DNA of 64,000 bases from positions 62,001 to 126,000 of the forward strand of contig JBBRPH010000005.1 of NCBI GenBank assembly GCA_038228295.1, written 5' to 3'. Of the stretch, positions 43,130 through 51,603 are shown piece by piece (the first letter of the stretch is position 1; each line of letters starts with the position of its first letter). A program made the position numbers and the translations under genes. The notes under the pieces are model-generated. The model saw only the letters and a list, made by a program, of their open reading frames with translations, was not told the DNA's origin and did not search any database. Origin of the DNA: JAICKM01 sp038228295 (GTDB lineage: Bacteria > Chloroflexota > Chloroflexia > QHBQ01 > JAICKM01).

Positions 43130-44548
43130 TCACCGCACTCCTCGTCCGCCCGGCGTGAGGGTGAGGCGTGTGGGCGGTTCCGGCATAGCGGTGAGCGACG
43201 GCGGCAGGAGCGGCGCGGCGCGCGCGGTGGCGGTGGCGGCGTCGCGAATCACGTCGGCGCTGCGATTAATGCGCGGGTCGGTGAGCGCGCCAAGTAAGAA
43301 AAGGGCGACAAACAGCGCGCCGACGCAGCCCAGGCACGCGCCGCCGCCACCTGCCACCGCCACCCCCGTCGAAGGGGTCCACTGCGGCGTAGGGGTTAGC
43401 ACCGCGCCGCGCCCGCCACCGCCGGGCAGCAGCGGCGGGCTAGTGACGCGGCCCGCAGCCCCGCCCGCGCGCGGCAGCGCCGGGCGGATCGGACGCACGC
43501 GGCGCACCGACTCCTGACCGGGTAGCGGGAACGGATCGGGCAGATAGAAGCGCGCCATACGCGCACACCAGGGGCAGTCGCCGGCCAGATGTGCGCTGTA
43601 GCGGTGCTGCGAGTTGATCGGGCACGTCACCAGATCGGCGGCGGCGGCCGCTAGGGTGGTCTTCCACTCCTCGGCGCTGGGCCGCACGGCAGGATCAAAT
43701 GCACCAGGGCCGAAGCAGCGGCGCAGGAGATCCTGCACCGCCGGCGGCAGGATCGTGAAGGGCAGAGCGTAAGGCGGCGGGCGCAGATCCGGTGCGCCCA
43801 CATAGGGGCAGCGGCCCGCCGCGATGTTTGCTTCCAACGTCGGCGGCTCCCCCGCGCCCTGCCACACCCCCTGGAACGGATGAACTCCCTCCAGCAGCAG
43901 CAGCGAGACCAACACCGCCAGACCAAACAGATCATGCGCGGGCACACGGTCTACACGGCTAAAGTCCACCCCTTGTAATTCGGGCGGCGTATACTCCGGC
44001 TTGCCGACCGGGCAGCGGAACACCGTGCCGTCCGGCGCGGTCACTTGCATCGAGTCGCAGTCAATCAGCGTGACCAGCGCGCTGCGGTTAACCAACAGAT
44101 TGCTCTCGTTGAGATCGCCGACCACAGTGCCCTGCGCGTGCAGCGCGGCGACCACAGCGGCCAAGTTAGCGGCGGTACGCAGCAGGTAGGCCCAAGTGAA
44201 GCCTGGTGCGTGATCCAAGCGTGCCTGCGGGTTGTAGAACTCCAGCAGTGGACGGAACGCGCCGCCGGGGAAGCGGGGCATCAGGAAGCCGACCGGCGTG
44301 CCGCCGCTATCGAAGACCAGGCCTAGCGGCCAGGCAATCGAGGGATGTTCGGTGTCGGCGGAGGGGTCGCGCGGTGGATGGGCCTGCATAACGCGCAGCT
44401 TGGCGGCGCGCACCGAGGTCGGCTGGTGATAGATTTTGGCGGCCTGGGCAGAATTGCCGCGCACGGCGTAGACGGTGGCTTCGCCACCGCTGCCCAACGC
44501 CGCGCCCAGCGCGAGCGGGCTACCACCCGCGTAGGCATAGCGGCTCAC
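43130..44548 (-). CDS. TerY-P-type protein kinase with zinc-ribbon-like and membrane segment
   Basis: 472 aa. It is a divergent kinase: LGSGGEATVYAV (glycine loop), AKIY (K38), VVGDLNESNLLV in place of HRDxKxxN, and LIDCDSMQV in place of DFG. The C-terminal half holds CPINSQHRYSAHLAGDCPWC, a possible zinc site, and a hydrophobic helix (CVGALFVALFLLGAL) near residue 420. It is the last gene of a kinase-PP2C-vWA set on this strand and overlaps the PP2C gene by four bases. Such triads are known as TerY-P systems linked to tellurite-resistance-type stress proteins. The loss of the HRD histidine suggests altered kinetics but the aspartate and asparagine remain. Confidence 0.85.
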   Translation of the reverse strand: MSRYAYAGGSPLALGAALGSGGEATVYAVRGNSAQAAKIYHQPTSVRAAKLRVMQAHPPRDPSADTEHPSIAWPLGLVFDSGGTPVGFLMPRFPGGAFRPLLEFYNPQARLDHAPGFTWAYLLRTAANLAAVVAALHAQGTVVGDLNESNLLVNRSALVTLIDCDSMQVTAPDGTVFRCPVGKPEYTPPELQGVDFSRVDRVPAHDLFGLAVLVSLLLLEGVHPFQGVWQGAGEPPTLEANIAAGRCPYVGAPDLRPPPYALPFTILPPAVQDLLRRCFGPGAFDPAVRPSAEEWKTTLAAAAADLVTCPINSQHRYSAHLAGDCPWCARMARFYLPDPFPLPGQESVRRVRPIRPALPRAGGAAGRVTSPPLLPGGGGRGAVLTPTPQWTPSTGVAVAGGGGACLGCVGALFVALFLLGALTDPRINRSADVIRDAATATARAAPLLPPSLTAMPEPPTRLTLTPGGRGVR

Positions 44549-45345
44549 CGGGTCACGGCAAGCAGCAGGGTTTTATCGTCATCGGTGCGCTCGCCCACGC
44601 GCGCCGACTGGAGGAAGGCGGTGAGTTGGGCCGCGTCACCGTCCGCTTGGGCGGCGTGGGCGAACAGCGGCGCGAAAAACGGCGCGTGCGGTGTGTTGTC
44701 GGTCAGCAACAAGGCCAGCGCCTGCAAGCCGTCGGTCAGCAAGGCCACACCCTGTAAGTCGGGCACCTGCCGCACGACAAACTGCGCGTCGGCCGGCGGA
44801 TCATCGCCGGTGAGAAAGGTGGTCTCGTTAAGGTACTCGCCGTGGTTGGGATGCGTCAACACTGTCAGCGCACCCGCACCGGTGCGCATCACCAGTGCGC
44901 CGTCACCGATCTGCACAGCGGCGACCCAGCTGTTGTGTAACACGACCAGCAGCAGCGTGGTAGCGAAATCGCGTAAGGTGGGGCTTGGTACGGCAGATTC
45001 GCCTACAGTGGCGGCATCAGGCGACACGGCCCCAGCCGCGACCAGCGCTTCCAACGCCGCCCGTGCGGTCGTCACCGCCATGGTGAGCAGAGTGTGCCAC
45101 CCAGCGGCGCTAGTCGGGGGCGCGTCGTCCAGCGCCTGATCGGCGGTCACCACGGCGGCCTGCACGGCACACGCGGCCCCCTCCGCCGCCCGCGCCGCCG
45201 AGCCGGCCCCATCGGCTACCGCCAGCACCAACCCGTCGGTGGGCCGTTGCCGCCAGGCCAGTGCGTCTTCACACGACCGGCCGGCGCGCAGATGCGCCGT
45301 GCCGGCGACTGCGGCGCCGATCACCTGCCAGAGTTGCTCCGGCAT
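44545..45345 (-). CDS. PP2C-type protein phosphatase (TerY-P set)
   Basis: 266 aa. VLAVADGAGSAARAAEGA carries the DGxG metal-binding motif, TTLLLVVLHNSWVAAVQIGDGALV is the second strand pair, and TDDDKTLLLAV near the end supplies the last metal aspartates. It removes phosphates from Ser/Thr and is expected to oppose the neighbouring kinase. It overlaps the kinase start (44545-44548) and begins two bases after the vWA gene stop, so the three are one operon. The family is the compact PP2C_2 group, not SpoIIE. Confidence 0.88.
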   Translation of the reverse strand: MPEQLWQVIGAAVAGTAHLRAGRSCEDALAWRQRPTDGLVLAVADGAGSAARAAEGAACAVQAAVVTADQALDDAPPTSAAGWHTLLTMAVTTARAALEALVAAGAVSPDAATVGESAVPSPTLRDFATTLLLVVLHNSWVAAVQIGDGALVMRTGAGALTVLTHPNHGEYLNETTFLTGDDPPADAQFVVRQVPDLQGVALLTDGLQALALLLTDNTPHAPFFAPLFAHAAQADGDAAQLTAFLQSARVGERTDDDKTLLLAVTR

Positions 45346-45347
45346 GG

Positions 45348-46001
45348 CTAGACCGCAGCCCAGCCGATAGGCGGCAGAGCCGTCTGGTCACCCACTTTGG
45401 TGCTGGATACACGCTGCTGACTGCGCGACAGCCAAACAAACAGCTCGACAAATTGCAGCCCCACCAGCTTGAGCGGCGGACGGACGGCGATTTGAGCCAA
45501 GCGCTCCATATTCGCACCCTCCACACCTACTGCGAAAAAGGCCAGCCCGCCCGCCGTTTCTTCGGCGCGCACCCGTGTGGCGGCTTGTTGCCAGGCATCG
45601 GTCGGCTCGCCGTCGGTCAGTAGGAAGATCCAGGGCCGATAATAGGCGATACCGTTGGCCTTGTAGGTAGCTTTGCGCGCGCGCACCATGTCGAGCGCCT
45701 GGTCAAGCGCCGCGCCCAGCGGGGTCGCACCTTCGGCAGTCAGCGTAGGCGCTTCAAACTGGCCCGCCGTCACAAAGTCCTGCACAATCTGCACCGTACC
45801 GCCGAAGGTGATTAGCGCCACCTCCACCCGGCGTTGGGCCAGCGCATCGCCTTGAATATCTACCTGAAACGCCCGCAAGCCCGTATTCAGCGCCTCCAGT
45901 GGGGCGCCGCCCATCGAAGCCGAGGTGTCGAGCAACAGTACACAGGGGCAACGCGGGTCGGGATTACCGGCAAACTCAATCGCCGTGTCCAAATCGCTCA
46001 C
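45348..46001 (-). CDS. TerY-like von Willebrand A domain protein
   Basis: 217 aa, GTG start behind AAAGGAT. The metal-ion-dependent adhesion site is complete: VLLLDTSASMGG (DxSxS at 25-29), a conserved threonine in EGATPLG and LLTDGEPTDAW. This matches TerY, a cytoplasmic vWA protein of stress operons. It is first in an operon with PP2C phosphatase and kinase. vWA proteins commonly hold a partner through a bridging metal and may be a kinase target. No terZ, terD or terC gene is in the window. Confidence 0.88.
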   Translation of the reverse strand: MSDLDTAIEFAGNPDPRCPCVLLLDTSASMGGAPLEALNTGLRAFQVDIQGDALAQRRVEVALITFGGTVQIVQDFVTAGQFEAPTLTAEGATPLGAALDQALDMVRARKATYKANGIAYYRPWIFLLTDGEPTDAWQQAATRVRAEETAGGLAFFAVGVEGANMERLAQIAVRPPLKLVGLQFVELFVWLSRSQQRVSSTKVGDQTALPPIGWAAV

Positions 46002-46302
46002 AGGCGGATCCTTTCGTCAGTCGAAAGTGCAAGGGTGAAGGTTGAAGGTTGGTTGAAAGTCGCACCGGGAAGCTAAATGTACTAAACGCTTTCAGTTCCT
46101 ATGTAACTACGCATAAAAAGGGGCGAGCGGTTGCGTAGGGCCGGTATCCGGCGCGAGCGTAGCTGATTTGCTCCACTACGGGTGAGGACCAATTGGCGGG
46201 AGCCACGCTTTCTGCTATAGTGTTTCAGAAAATGCTGCTAATGATGCTATAGTAGGCCATTCGCCGGGGCAGCCTCGGCGTAAAGGCGAAGGGAATTGAT
46301 TT
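46002..46302. other. Intergenic region with repeat array and tandem -10 boxes
   Basis: It lies between divergent genes. It holds a heptad array (46021-46048), then AT-rich sequence, and two copies of the extended -10 TGCTATAGT (46213-46221 and 46245-46253) 32 bp apart ahead of the oxidoreductase gene. No small gene is seen. Confidence 0.5.
46021..46048. repeat. Short heptad array (unit NNGAAGG)
   Basis: Four units TCGAAAG, TGCAAGG, GTGAAGG, TTGAAGG run without gaps. A short reverse copy of the type CGCTTTC, AGTTCCT lies at about 46087-46100. Confidence 0.5.
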
Positions 46303-47355
46303 ATGTCAAGTGAAGAGCGATCAGGGCTGGTGGTCGTGAAACACGCGCCGTACAATGCGGAAGCGCCACTGGACGCGCTGGGCGAACTCTGTACGCCCAC
46401 GGCGCAATTCTATGTGCGGAGCAACTACGCCGTGCCCGCGCTGGATACAGCGACCTGGCGGCTGCCGGTCGAGGGAGCCGTAACGACTCCGCTGCACCTG
46501 ACGTGGGCTGACTTGCAGGCGCTGCCGGCGCGGACGATCACCGCGACACTGGAATGTGCAGGCAATGGGCGCACAGGATTCCTGCCGCTGCCGAAGGGCG
46601 AACCGTGGACGCTGGGCGCAGTCAGCACAGCCGGATGGCGTGGAGTGTCCCTGCGAACGGTGTTAGACGCGGCGGGGCTGCGCTCGTCGGTGATCGAAGT
46701 GCTGGTTGAGGGGGCCGACCGGGGGCTGGTAGAGGGCACGACAGGCGACTTGCCTTTCGCGCGTTCACTGCCGTCGGCAAAGGCGCTTGATCCCGATACG
46801 TTGCTGGTCTATGAGATGAACGGCGCCCCGCTGCCGGCGGCGCACGGCGGCCCACTGCGTCTGGTGGTGCCCGACTGGTACGGCATCGCCTCGGTCAAGT
46901 GGGTGGCGCGCCTGGTCGCACTGGAAGAGCCGTTCACCGGCTATTACCAGGCGCAACGCTATGTCTACGAATATCCACCCGCACCCGACAAAATCCCGGT
47001 GCAAATGATGCAGGTGCGAGCGCTGATTACCCGGCCGGAGACCGGCGCGACGCTGTCCCGCACCGGCGGTAAGATCCATGGCATGGCCTGGTCGGGCGCC
47101 GCACCGATCCGCACCGTCGAGGTCAGCTTGGCCGGCGACGCGCCCTGGCAACCCGCCCGACTCGTCGGCTCCCCGCCGCCGCATACCTGGCAACCCTGGG
47201 AGTTCGATCTGCCCGATTTGCGGCCCGGTCGCTACGTGTTCCGCGCTCGCGCCGGCGATGCGGCAGGCAACATTCAACCCGATCAGGCCCGCTGGAACCG
47301 CCTCGGCTACGCGAACAACTCGATCCATCCGGTGATCGTAGACGTAGCGGAATAA
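46303..47355 (+). CDS. Sulfite oxidase-like molybdopterin oxidoreductase
   Basis: 350 aa. The molybdopterin domain has TATLECAGNGR, with the Mo-ligating cysteine at C85, and PDWYGIASVKWVARL. The C-terminal ~110 residues are the Ig-like Mo-co dimerisation domain (GKIHGMAWSGAAPIRTVEVSLAG). Family members oxidise sulfite or reduce sulfoxides. There is no twin-arginine or other signal peptide, so this copy appears cytoplasmic, which is unusual for bacterial relatives. No heme or cytochrome partner is adjacent. AAGGGA precedes the ATG. A 12-bp terminator follows. Confidence 0.9.
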   Translation: MSSEERSGLVVVKHAPYNAEAPLDALGELCTPTAQFYVRSNYAVPALDTATWRLPVEGAVTTPLHLTWADLQALPARTITATLECAGNGRTGFLPLPKGEPWTLGAVSTAGWRGVSLRTVLDAAGLRSSVIEVLVEGADRGLVEGTTGDLPFARSLPSAKALDPDTLLVYEMNGAPLPAAHGGPLRLVVPDWYGIASVKWVARLVALEEPFTGYYQAQRYVYEYPPAPDKIPVQMMQVRALITRPETGATLSRTGGKIHGMAWSGAAPIRTVEVSLAGDAPWQPARLVGSPPPHTWQPWEFDLPDLRPGRYVFRARAGDAAGNIQPDQARWNRLGYANNSIHPVIVDVAE

Positions 47356-47362
47356 AAAGAAC

Positions 47363-47392
47363 GCCGGACGATCCGCTATGGGATCGTCCGGC
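47363..47392. terminator. Intrinsic terminator after the molybdopterin oxidoreductase gene
   Basis: GCCGGACGATCC (47363-47374) pairs perfectly with GGATCGTCCGGC (47381-47392). It is flanked by an A-run on the left and GTTGTT on the right and lies between convergent genes. Confidence 0.8.
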
Positions 47393-47466
47393 CCGTTGTT
47401 CCCCACCGGAGCAGGCCCCTACAGGCCGTGCCCTACTCCGTCGCTATTGCGTATGGCGCAGTCGGC

Positions 47467-48798
47467 TCAGGGGTTGAGGCTGCCCGGCGGGCCGATGCGG
47501 TTAAACACGTTGAAGTCGAACAGATCGCTGGTGTAGACACCGCTAGCGGTGCGGTTGGCGGCAGCCAGCGGTGCAACCGTGGTCACTTCACGCAGCACAT
47601 GATAGTCCACCGTTGAGATGTAGTAATCAATCGTTTGATCGGTGTAGGTGACGGTGCCGATCTGGATTGGAATCGCCACGCGCACGACCTGCGCCGGCAC
47701 GCCATTGAGGCTGACTGTGCCGTTGAGGGCGGCGGAGAGCGCATGCTCGGCTACATACACTTTGTTGTAGTCGGGCCATTTGTACGCGGCGTCGGTCGCC
47801 ACTTTCCATTGCGCCAGTGCGTCGCTCCGATCATAGCGCATAGTGCCGATGCGGATCACTTCGGCGGTATGGTTACCGTCTTGGCGCGGTGAAACCACTT
47901 TGAGGTAAAGGCGGTCGGGCGCCTGATAATAGTAGTCGGCCAGATCCTGGGTTTTAACCCCCCCATCCGTAGTTTCGTTGACGGCGTGCTGCTTCATGGC
48001 GGTGAGCGCGTTCATCGCCGCGTCCGATTTCGCGAGCAGATCGTGCAGCGACAGATTCGGGACGGGAGTACCGACGGGTGCGGGAGTACTGACAGGCACC
48101 GAGGTGCCGGCGGGGCCGGCAGTAACGGTTGCATCGGCGCCGCCGGGCACGCCACCGGCGTACTTCTGGCGCAACTGATAAGTGCCGAGTTGCGAAAGCA
48201 GCACATCAAACGGTGGCGCGTTTTCTGGATGGGCCTCGAACACAGCGCGCTCAAAATACTGCACCGTATACGACTTACCGTTCAGGTCGCTCACCTCGGT
48301 GAACTCGTTGGAGATGGGGAAGCCCTGCTGGGCCAGCCCGCCGTGGCCCTGCCAGTAGGTCAGGAACTTGCCGCCGACGGTGAAGCCGGTCTCTTTGAAC
48401 AGGATGGCCCCCGGCGCGGTGCTCGCCTGCTGGGCGGGCGCGCCGTTCGGATACTTGGCCTTGTAGCGGAAGGTGCCCAGTTGCGAGAGCAGCACGTTGA
48501 ACGGCGGCTGATTTTCGGGGTGCTGTTCAAAGACCGCTCGCTCGAAATATTGCACGGTATAGGTCTGCCCGTTGAGGTCGCTCTTCTCCTGGAACGGCTC
48601 AGTGAGCGGATAGCCTTGCTGGGCCAGCCCGCCATGACCGTCCCAGTATTGCAGGAACAGTTCGCTGAGGCTGTGACCGGTAGCCGGGAAGAAGCGGCTA
48701 GCGCCCTGTGCCTGGGCCACCCATCCCAGCGTGAGCGTGAGGCCGAGCGTGACGGCGGTCAGGGCCGCGAGGCGGCGCAGGCGAGAGAGTTGGGGCAT
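47467..48798 (-). CDS. Secreted protein with two YPIS/HPEN repeats and a LolA/LppX-like domain
   Basis: 443 aa. AAAGGAGA precedes the ATG at 48798, giving a signal peptide ending in WVAQAQG. Two ~80-residue repeats follow (GYPLTEPF...VQYFERAVFEQHPEN and GFPISNEF...VQYFERAVFEAHPEN), then a Val/Pro/Thr linker. The C-terminal ~200 residues have MKQHAVNETTDGG, DYYYQAPDRLYLKVVSP and DQTIDYYISTVDYHVLREVT, a lipoprotein-carrier-like beta sheet (LolA/LppX fold, inferred from the pattern). It may bind a hydrophobic molecule at the surface. The next gene on the strand, a ferredoxin, is upstream with its own promoter. Confidence 0.8.
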   Translation of the reverse strand: MPQLSRLRRLAALTAVTLGLTLTLGWVAQAQGASRFFPATGHSLSELFLQYWDGHGGLAQQGYPLTEPFQEKSDLNGQTYTVQYFERAVFEQHPENQPPFNVLLSQLGTFRYKAKYPNGAPAQQASTAPGAILFKETGFTVGGKFLTYWQGHGGLAQQGFPISNEFTEVSDLNGKSYTVQYFERAVFEAHPENAPPFDVLLSQLGTYQLRQKYAGGVPGGADATVTAGPAGTSVPVSTPAPVGTPVPNLSLHDLLAKSDAAMNALTAMKQHAVNETTDGGVKTQDLADYYYQAPDRLYLKVVSPRQDGNHTAEVIRIGTMRYDRSDALAQWKVATDAAYKWPDYNKVYVAEHALSAALNGTVSLNGVPAQVVRVAIPIQIGTVTYTDQTIDYYISTVDYHVLREVTTVAPLAAANRTASGVYTSDLFDFNVFNRIGPPGSLNP

Positions 48799-48900
48799 AA
48801 CAGATCTCCTTTCAGCAGTGGAGGCCATCCGCCGAGCGGATAGCCTCCTCTGTTCAGCGTACAAAGATTTAGGCCGGCGCTTGGGCGGGCGCACCCGACC

Positions 48901-49161
48901 CTATTGCTTGAAATAATCCGCGTTGATCTTGGTGTATTGCGCCCACTCCACCGGCACATCGTCTTGCGGAAAAATAGCGTTGACCGGGCACTCCGGCTCG
49001 CACGCACCGCAGTCAATGCACTCGTCAGGATCGATAAATAGCTGCTGCACGGTATCGAAGCCGGTTTCGTCTTTGCGCGGGTGGATGCAGTCTACCGGAC
49101 ATACGTCCACACAGGACGCATCCTTTGTACCGATGCACGGCTCGGTAATCACGTAGGCCAT
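48901..49161 (-). CDS. 7Fe ferredoxin ([3Fe-4S][4Fe-4S])
   Basis: 86 aa. The first cluster motif is CIGTKDASCVDVCPVDC, lacking the second cysteine of a standard CxxCxxC set, which predicts [3Fe-4S]. The second, CIDCGACEPECP, predicts [4Fe-4S]. This is the FdxA-type ferredoxin common in actinobacteria and bacilli, an electron carrier for diverse oxidoreductases. The ATG at 49161 starts the conserved MAYVITEPC. A promoter with TTGCAC and TATAAT lies 80-110 bp upstream. Confidence 0.93.
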   Translation of the reverse strand: MAYVITEPCIGTKDASCVDVCPVDCIHPRKDETGFDTVQQLFIDPDECIDCGACEPECPVNAIFPQDDVPVEWAQYTKINADYFKQ

Positions 49162-49241
49162 GAGCGGGACTCCTCTGGTAAATAGGTGAATAGGCAGGCA
49201 AAGCGTGCGCACTAGCAGCCGGCGCACGCCGGTATGGGCGC

Positions 49242-49270
49242 ATTATACGACAGATTTGGGCGCGGTGCAA
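49242..49270 (-). promoter_or_regulatory. Promoter of the 7Fe ferredoxin gene
   Basis: Minus-strand TTGCAC (49270-49265), 17 nt, TATAAT (49247-49242). The leader would be about 75 nt. Confidence 0.7.
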
Positions 49271-49326
49271 CCGGCAACCCACCTCCTCAGCATACCGGCA
49301 GCCACAGGCGCACCGGGCGGTGCGGC

Positions 49327-49355
49327 TTGCGCGGCGGCCAATCTGCGGGTATGAT
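49327..49355 (+). promoter_or_regulatory. Promoter of the RsbU-like phosphatase gene
   Basis: TTGCGC (49327-49332), 17 nt, TATGAT (49350-49355). The leader to the ATG at 49425 would be about 65 nt. Confidence 0.55.
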
Positions 49356-49424
49356 GACAGCATACCCGACTCGTCATTACCCGCCACAACGAACCGGAAG
49401 CCGGCAGAAAGCGGTTGACCGCCT

Positions 49425-51596
49425 ATGGACACGCTCCTCCTCTCGCCCGCCGCCGTCAGGAACCTGCCGATCCTGATCTTGGATGTGTTGCTGGCTGCTT
49501 ACCTGCTGACCGGCAGTCGGCGCTCACGAGCGACAGCGTTGCTGGCGAGCTGGGTAGCCTCCCTGGCGGTAGCCTTTGTCGCGATCTTTTTCGCGCGCGC
49601 CACCTACACCGCACCGGTGTTGACCGCGATTGGTAACTGGCAAGTGGCGGCACTGGCGGGGCTGGTCGGATCGCTGGCCTTGATCGCCTTTGCCTACACC
49701 TTTCCGCGCAACCCCTACCCGCGCGAAGCGCGCCTAGTGCTGACCCTGGCCGGGCTGATCGCCGCTGGGGTAGGCGTACTCTTGCTGGTGGGCCTGCCAC
49801 CTGGGGCACAGAACTATTGGTATGAGTTTCGCCGCTATGTGTGGTCGCCGCTCGACCTTAGCCTGGGCAATACGCTCTACCCGCTCGTGCTACCCATCGG
49901 CTATGTTTGGGCGCTGGTAGTGCTGATCCGCAAGACGCGCACGTTGGGCGAGGCCGGCCGGCCGCTGTGGTACCAGTTGTGGCGGCCGGTCGGTGCGGAT
50001 GCGGCCGCCAGTCGCGCTTTCGCCTTGTTGCTGATCGCCGCAGTGCTGGTGTCGGTACTGGATACGTTGTCTACCGCCGGCATTGTCCCGTCGGCGGCCT
50101 TCACCACGGCCTATTTGGTGACGTTCCTCGGCTTTGCGCTGGCCTATGTCAATAACGCGCCGGAGCCGTCCAGCTTCCGCATCAAGATCGTCGGTGTGTC
50201 GTTGGTCACGATCCTGGTGGTGGTGGGCCTGGTGGCCGAAGTTACGCTGGCCGAGGCCGAGAACGCCTATGACCGTGAGCATCAAGCGGAGGTAGCGGCG
50301 GTCGGCACCCTGCTAACGCACGGTGACCCGGCGGCGGTACCCGCGCGAGTCGCCTATATCGCCGCCCTGCCCGCCGCCAGCCCACCCACCGCGCTGCTGG
50401 TGCGCGATGCCGATCTACTGGTACCCGCCCTGCTGGCGCGTGACGGCGTGACTATTGGGCCGCGCATCTATCGCGGCGCCTACGCGCCGTTGGGTCGTCA
50501 ATACACCGCCTACCGACTGACCGCCGCAGGCCAGACGTATGAAGTCGGCTATCCCTATAGCGAGTACCGCCGGATAGCGGACGCCGTAGGCCGCCAATTG
50601 GCCGGTCTGATGCTGGGCGCGACACTCGTGATCCTGATCAGCTTCCCGCTCTTCTTCGGCATCAGCCTGGTGCGCCCGCTGGATGCCTTGCTAACCGGCG
50701 TGCGCCAGGTGAACGCGGGACAGTTGGATGTGACGGTGCCGGTGCGCGTGGAAGACGAGATCGGCTTTTTATCACGCTCGTTCAACGGCATGGTCCAGTC
50801 GCTGGCGGCAGCGCGGGCGACACTCGCCGCACAAGAGCGGTTGCAAAGTGAGCTAGACATCGCACGCAGTATCCAGCAACGGCTCCTGCCGCGCCGCTTG
50901 CCGCTACTGGTGGGCTTTGATCTGGCGGCGGCCTGCCACCCGGCCCGCGAAACCAGCGGTGATAGCTATGACCTGCTGCTCGACAGCGGTGGTCAGTTGC
51001 ACCTGGTCGTCAGCGATGCCTGCGGCAAAAGTGTGCCGGCGGCGCTACTGGTCGCACTCAGTCGCAATCCGTTGCGCGCCGCCCTGGCTCGCACCGGCGA
51101 TCCAGCGGCGGCCCTCAGCGAAACGAACCGCTTGCTGGTTCCCGACCTAGCCGCCCATCAGTTCGTGGCGGTGGCTTGCGCAACACTCGATCCAGCCACC
51201 CACCTGCTGCAACTCGCCAACGCCGGGCAGGTATACCCAGCCCTGGTCCGGGCCGAGGCCGGCGGTCCGCCCACCTGTCAATTCCTGGAAACCTCCGGCC
51301 CGCGCTTGCCGCTGGGCTTGGTGCCCAACTTGGTCTACGAGTCGTTGGCGGTGCCGCTGCTGCCCGGCGATCTGCTGGTGTGCTATAGCGACGGCTTGGT
51401 CGAAGCGACCAACCCGGCCGGCGAACCGTTCGGCTTTGATCGCCTTAGCAGCCTGCTGACGGAGACGGTCGCTACGTCACGCCCCGCCGCCGATACGCTG
51501 GCCCACGTACTGGCTGCCGTGAGCGCCTGGGCGGAAGGCGATCCTCACCCCGATGACATCACGCTAGTCGTGGTGCAGGTCGCCCGTGCGGTTTAG
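49425..51596 (+). CDS. Membrane PP2C/SpoIIE (RsbU-type) phosphatase with sensor region and HAMP
   Basis: 723 aa. Seven N-terminal membrane helices (~1-245) resemble histidine-kinase 7TM sensors. An extracytoplasmic domain (~265-390), another helix and a HAMP domain (LVRPLDALLTGVRQVNAGQLDVTV) follow. The catalytic part begins at QSELDIARSIQQRLLP and has ETSGDSYDLLLDSGGQLHLVVSDACGKSVPAALL and CYSDGLVEATN, plus PDDITLVVVQ with metal aspartates. Such enzymes dephosphorylate anti-anti-sigma (STAS) proteins in partner-switching pathways. No STAS protein or RsbW kinase gene is near, so the target lies elsewhere. Confidence 0.9.
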   Translation: MDTLLLSPAAVRNLPILILDVLLAAYLLTGSRRSRATALLASWVASLAVAFVAIFFARATYTAPVLTAIGNWQVAALAGLVGSLALIAFAYTFPRNPYPREARLVLTLAGLIAAGVGVLLLVGLPPGAQNYWYEFRRYVWSPLDLSLGNTLYPLVLPIGYVWALVVLIRKTRTLGEAGRPLWYQLWRPVGADAAASRAFALLLIAAVLVSVLDTLSTAGIVPSAAFTTAYLVTFLGFALAYVNNAPEPSSFRIKIVGVSLVTILVVVGLVAEVTLAEAENAYDREHQAEVAAVGTLLTHGDPAAVPARVAYIAALPAASPPTALLVRDADLLVPALLARDGVTIGPRIYRGAYAPLGRQYTAYRLTAAGQTYEVGYPYSEYRRIADAVGRQLAGLMLGATLVILISFPLFFGISLVRPLDALLTGVRQVNAGQLDVTVPVRVEDEIGFLSRSFNGMVQSLAAARATLAAQERLQSELDIARSIQQRLLPRRLPLLVGFDLAAACHPARETSGDSYDLLLDSGGQLHLVVSDACGKSVPAALLVALSRNPLRAALARTGDPAAALSETNRLLVPDLAAHQFVAVACATLDPATHLLQLANAGQVYPALVRAEAGGPPTCQFLETSGPRLPLGLVPNLVYESLAVPLLPGDLLVCYSDGLVEATNPAGEPFGFDRLSSLLTETVATSRPAADTLAHVLAAVSAWAEGDPHPDDITLVVVQVARAV

Positions 51597-51603
51597 CGCG
51601 GGG

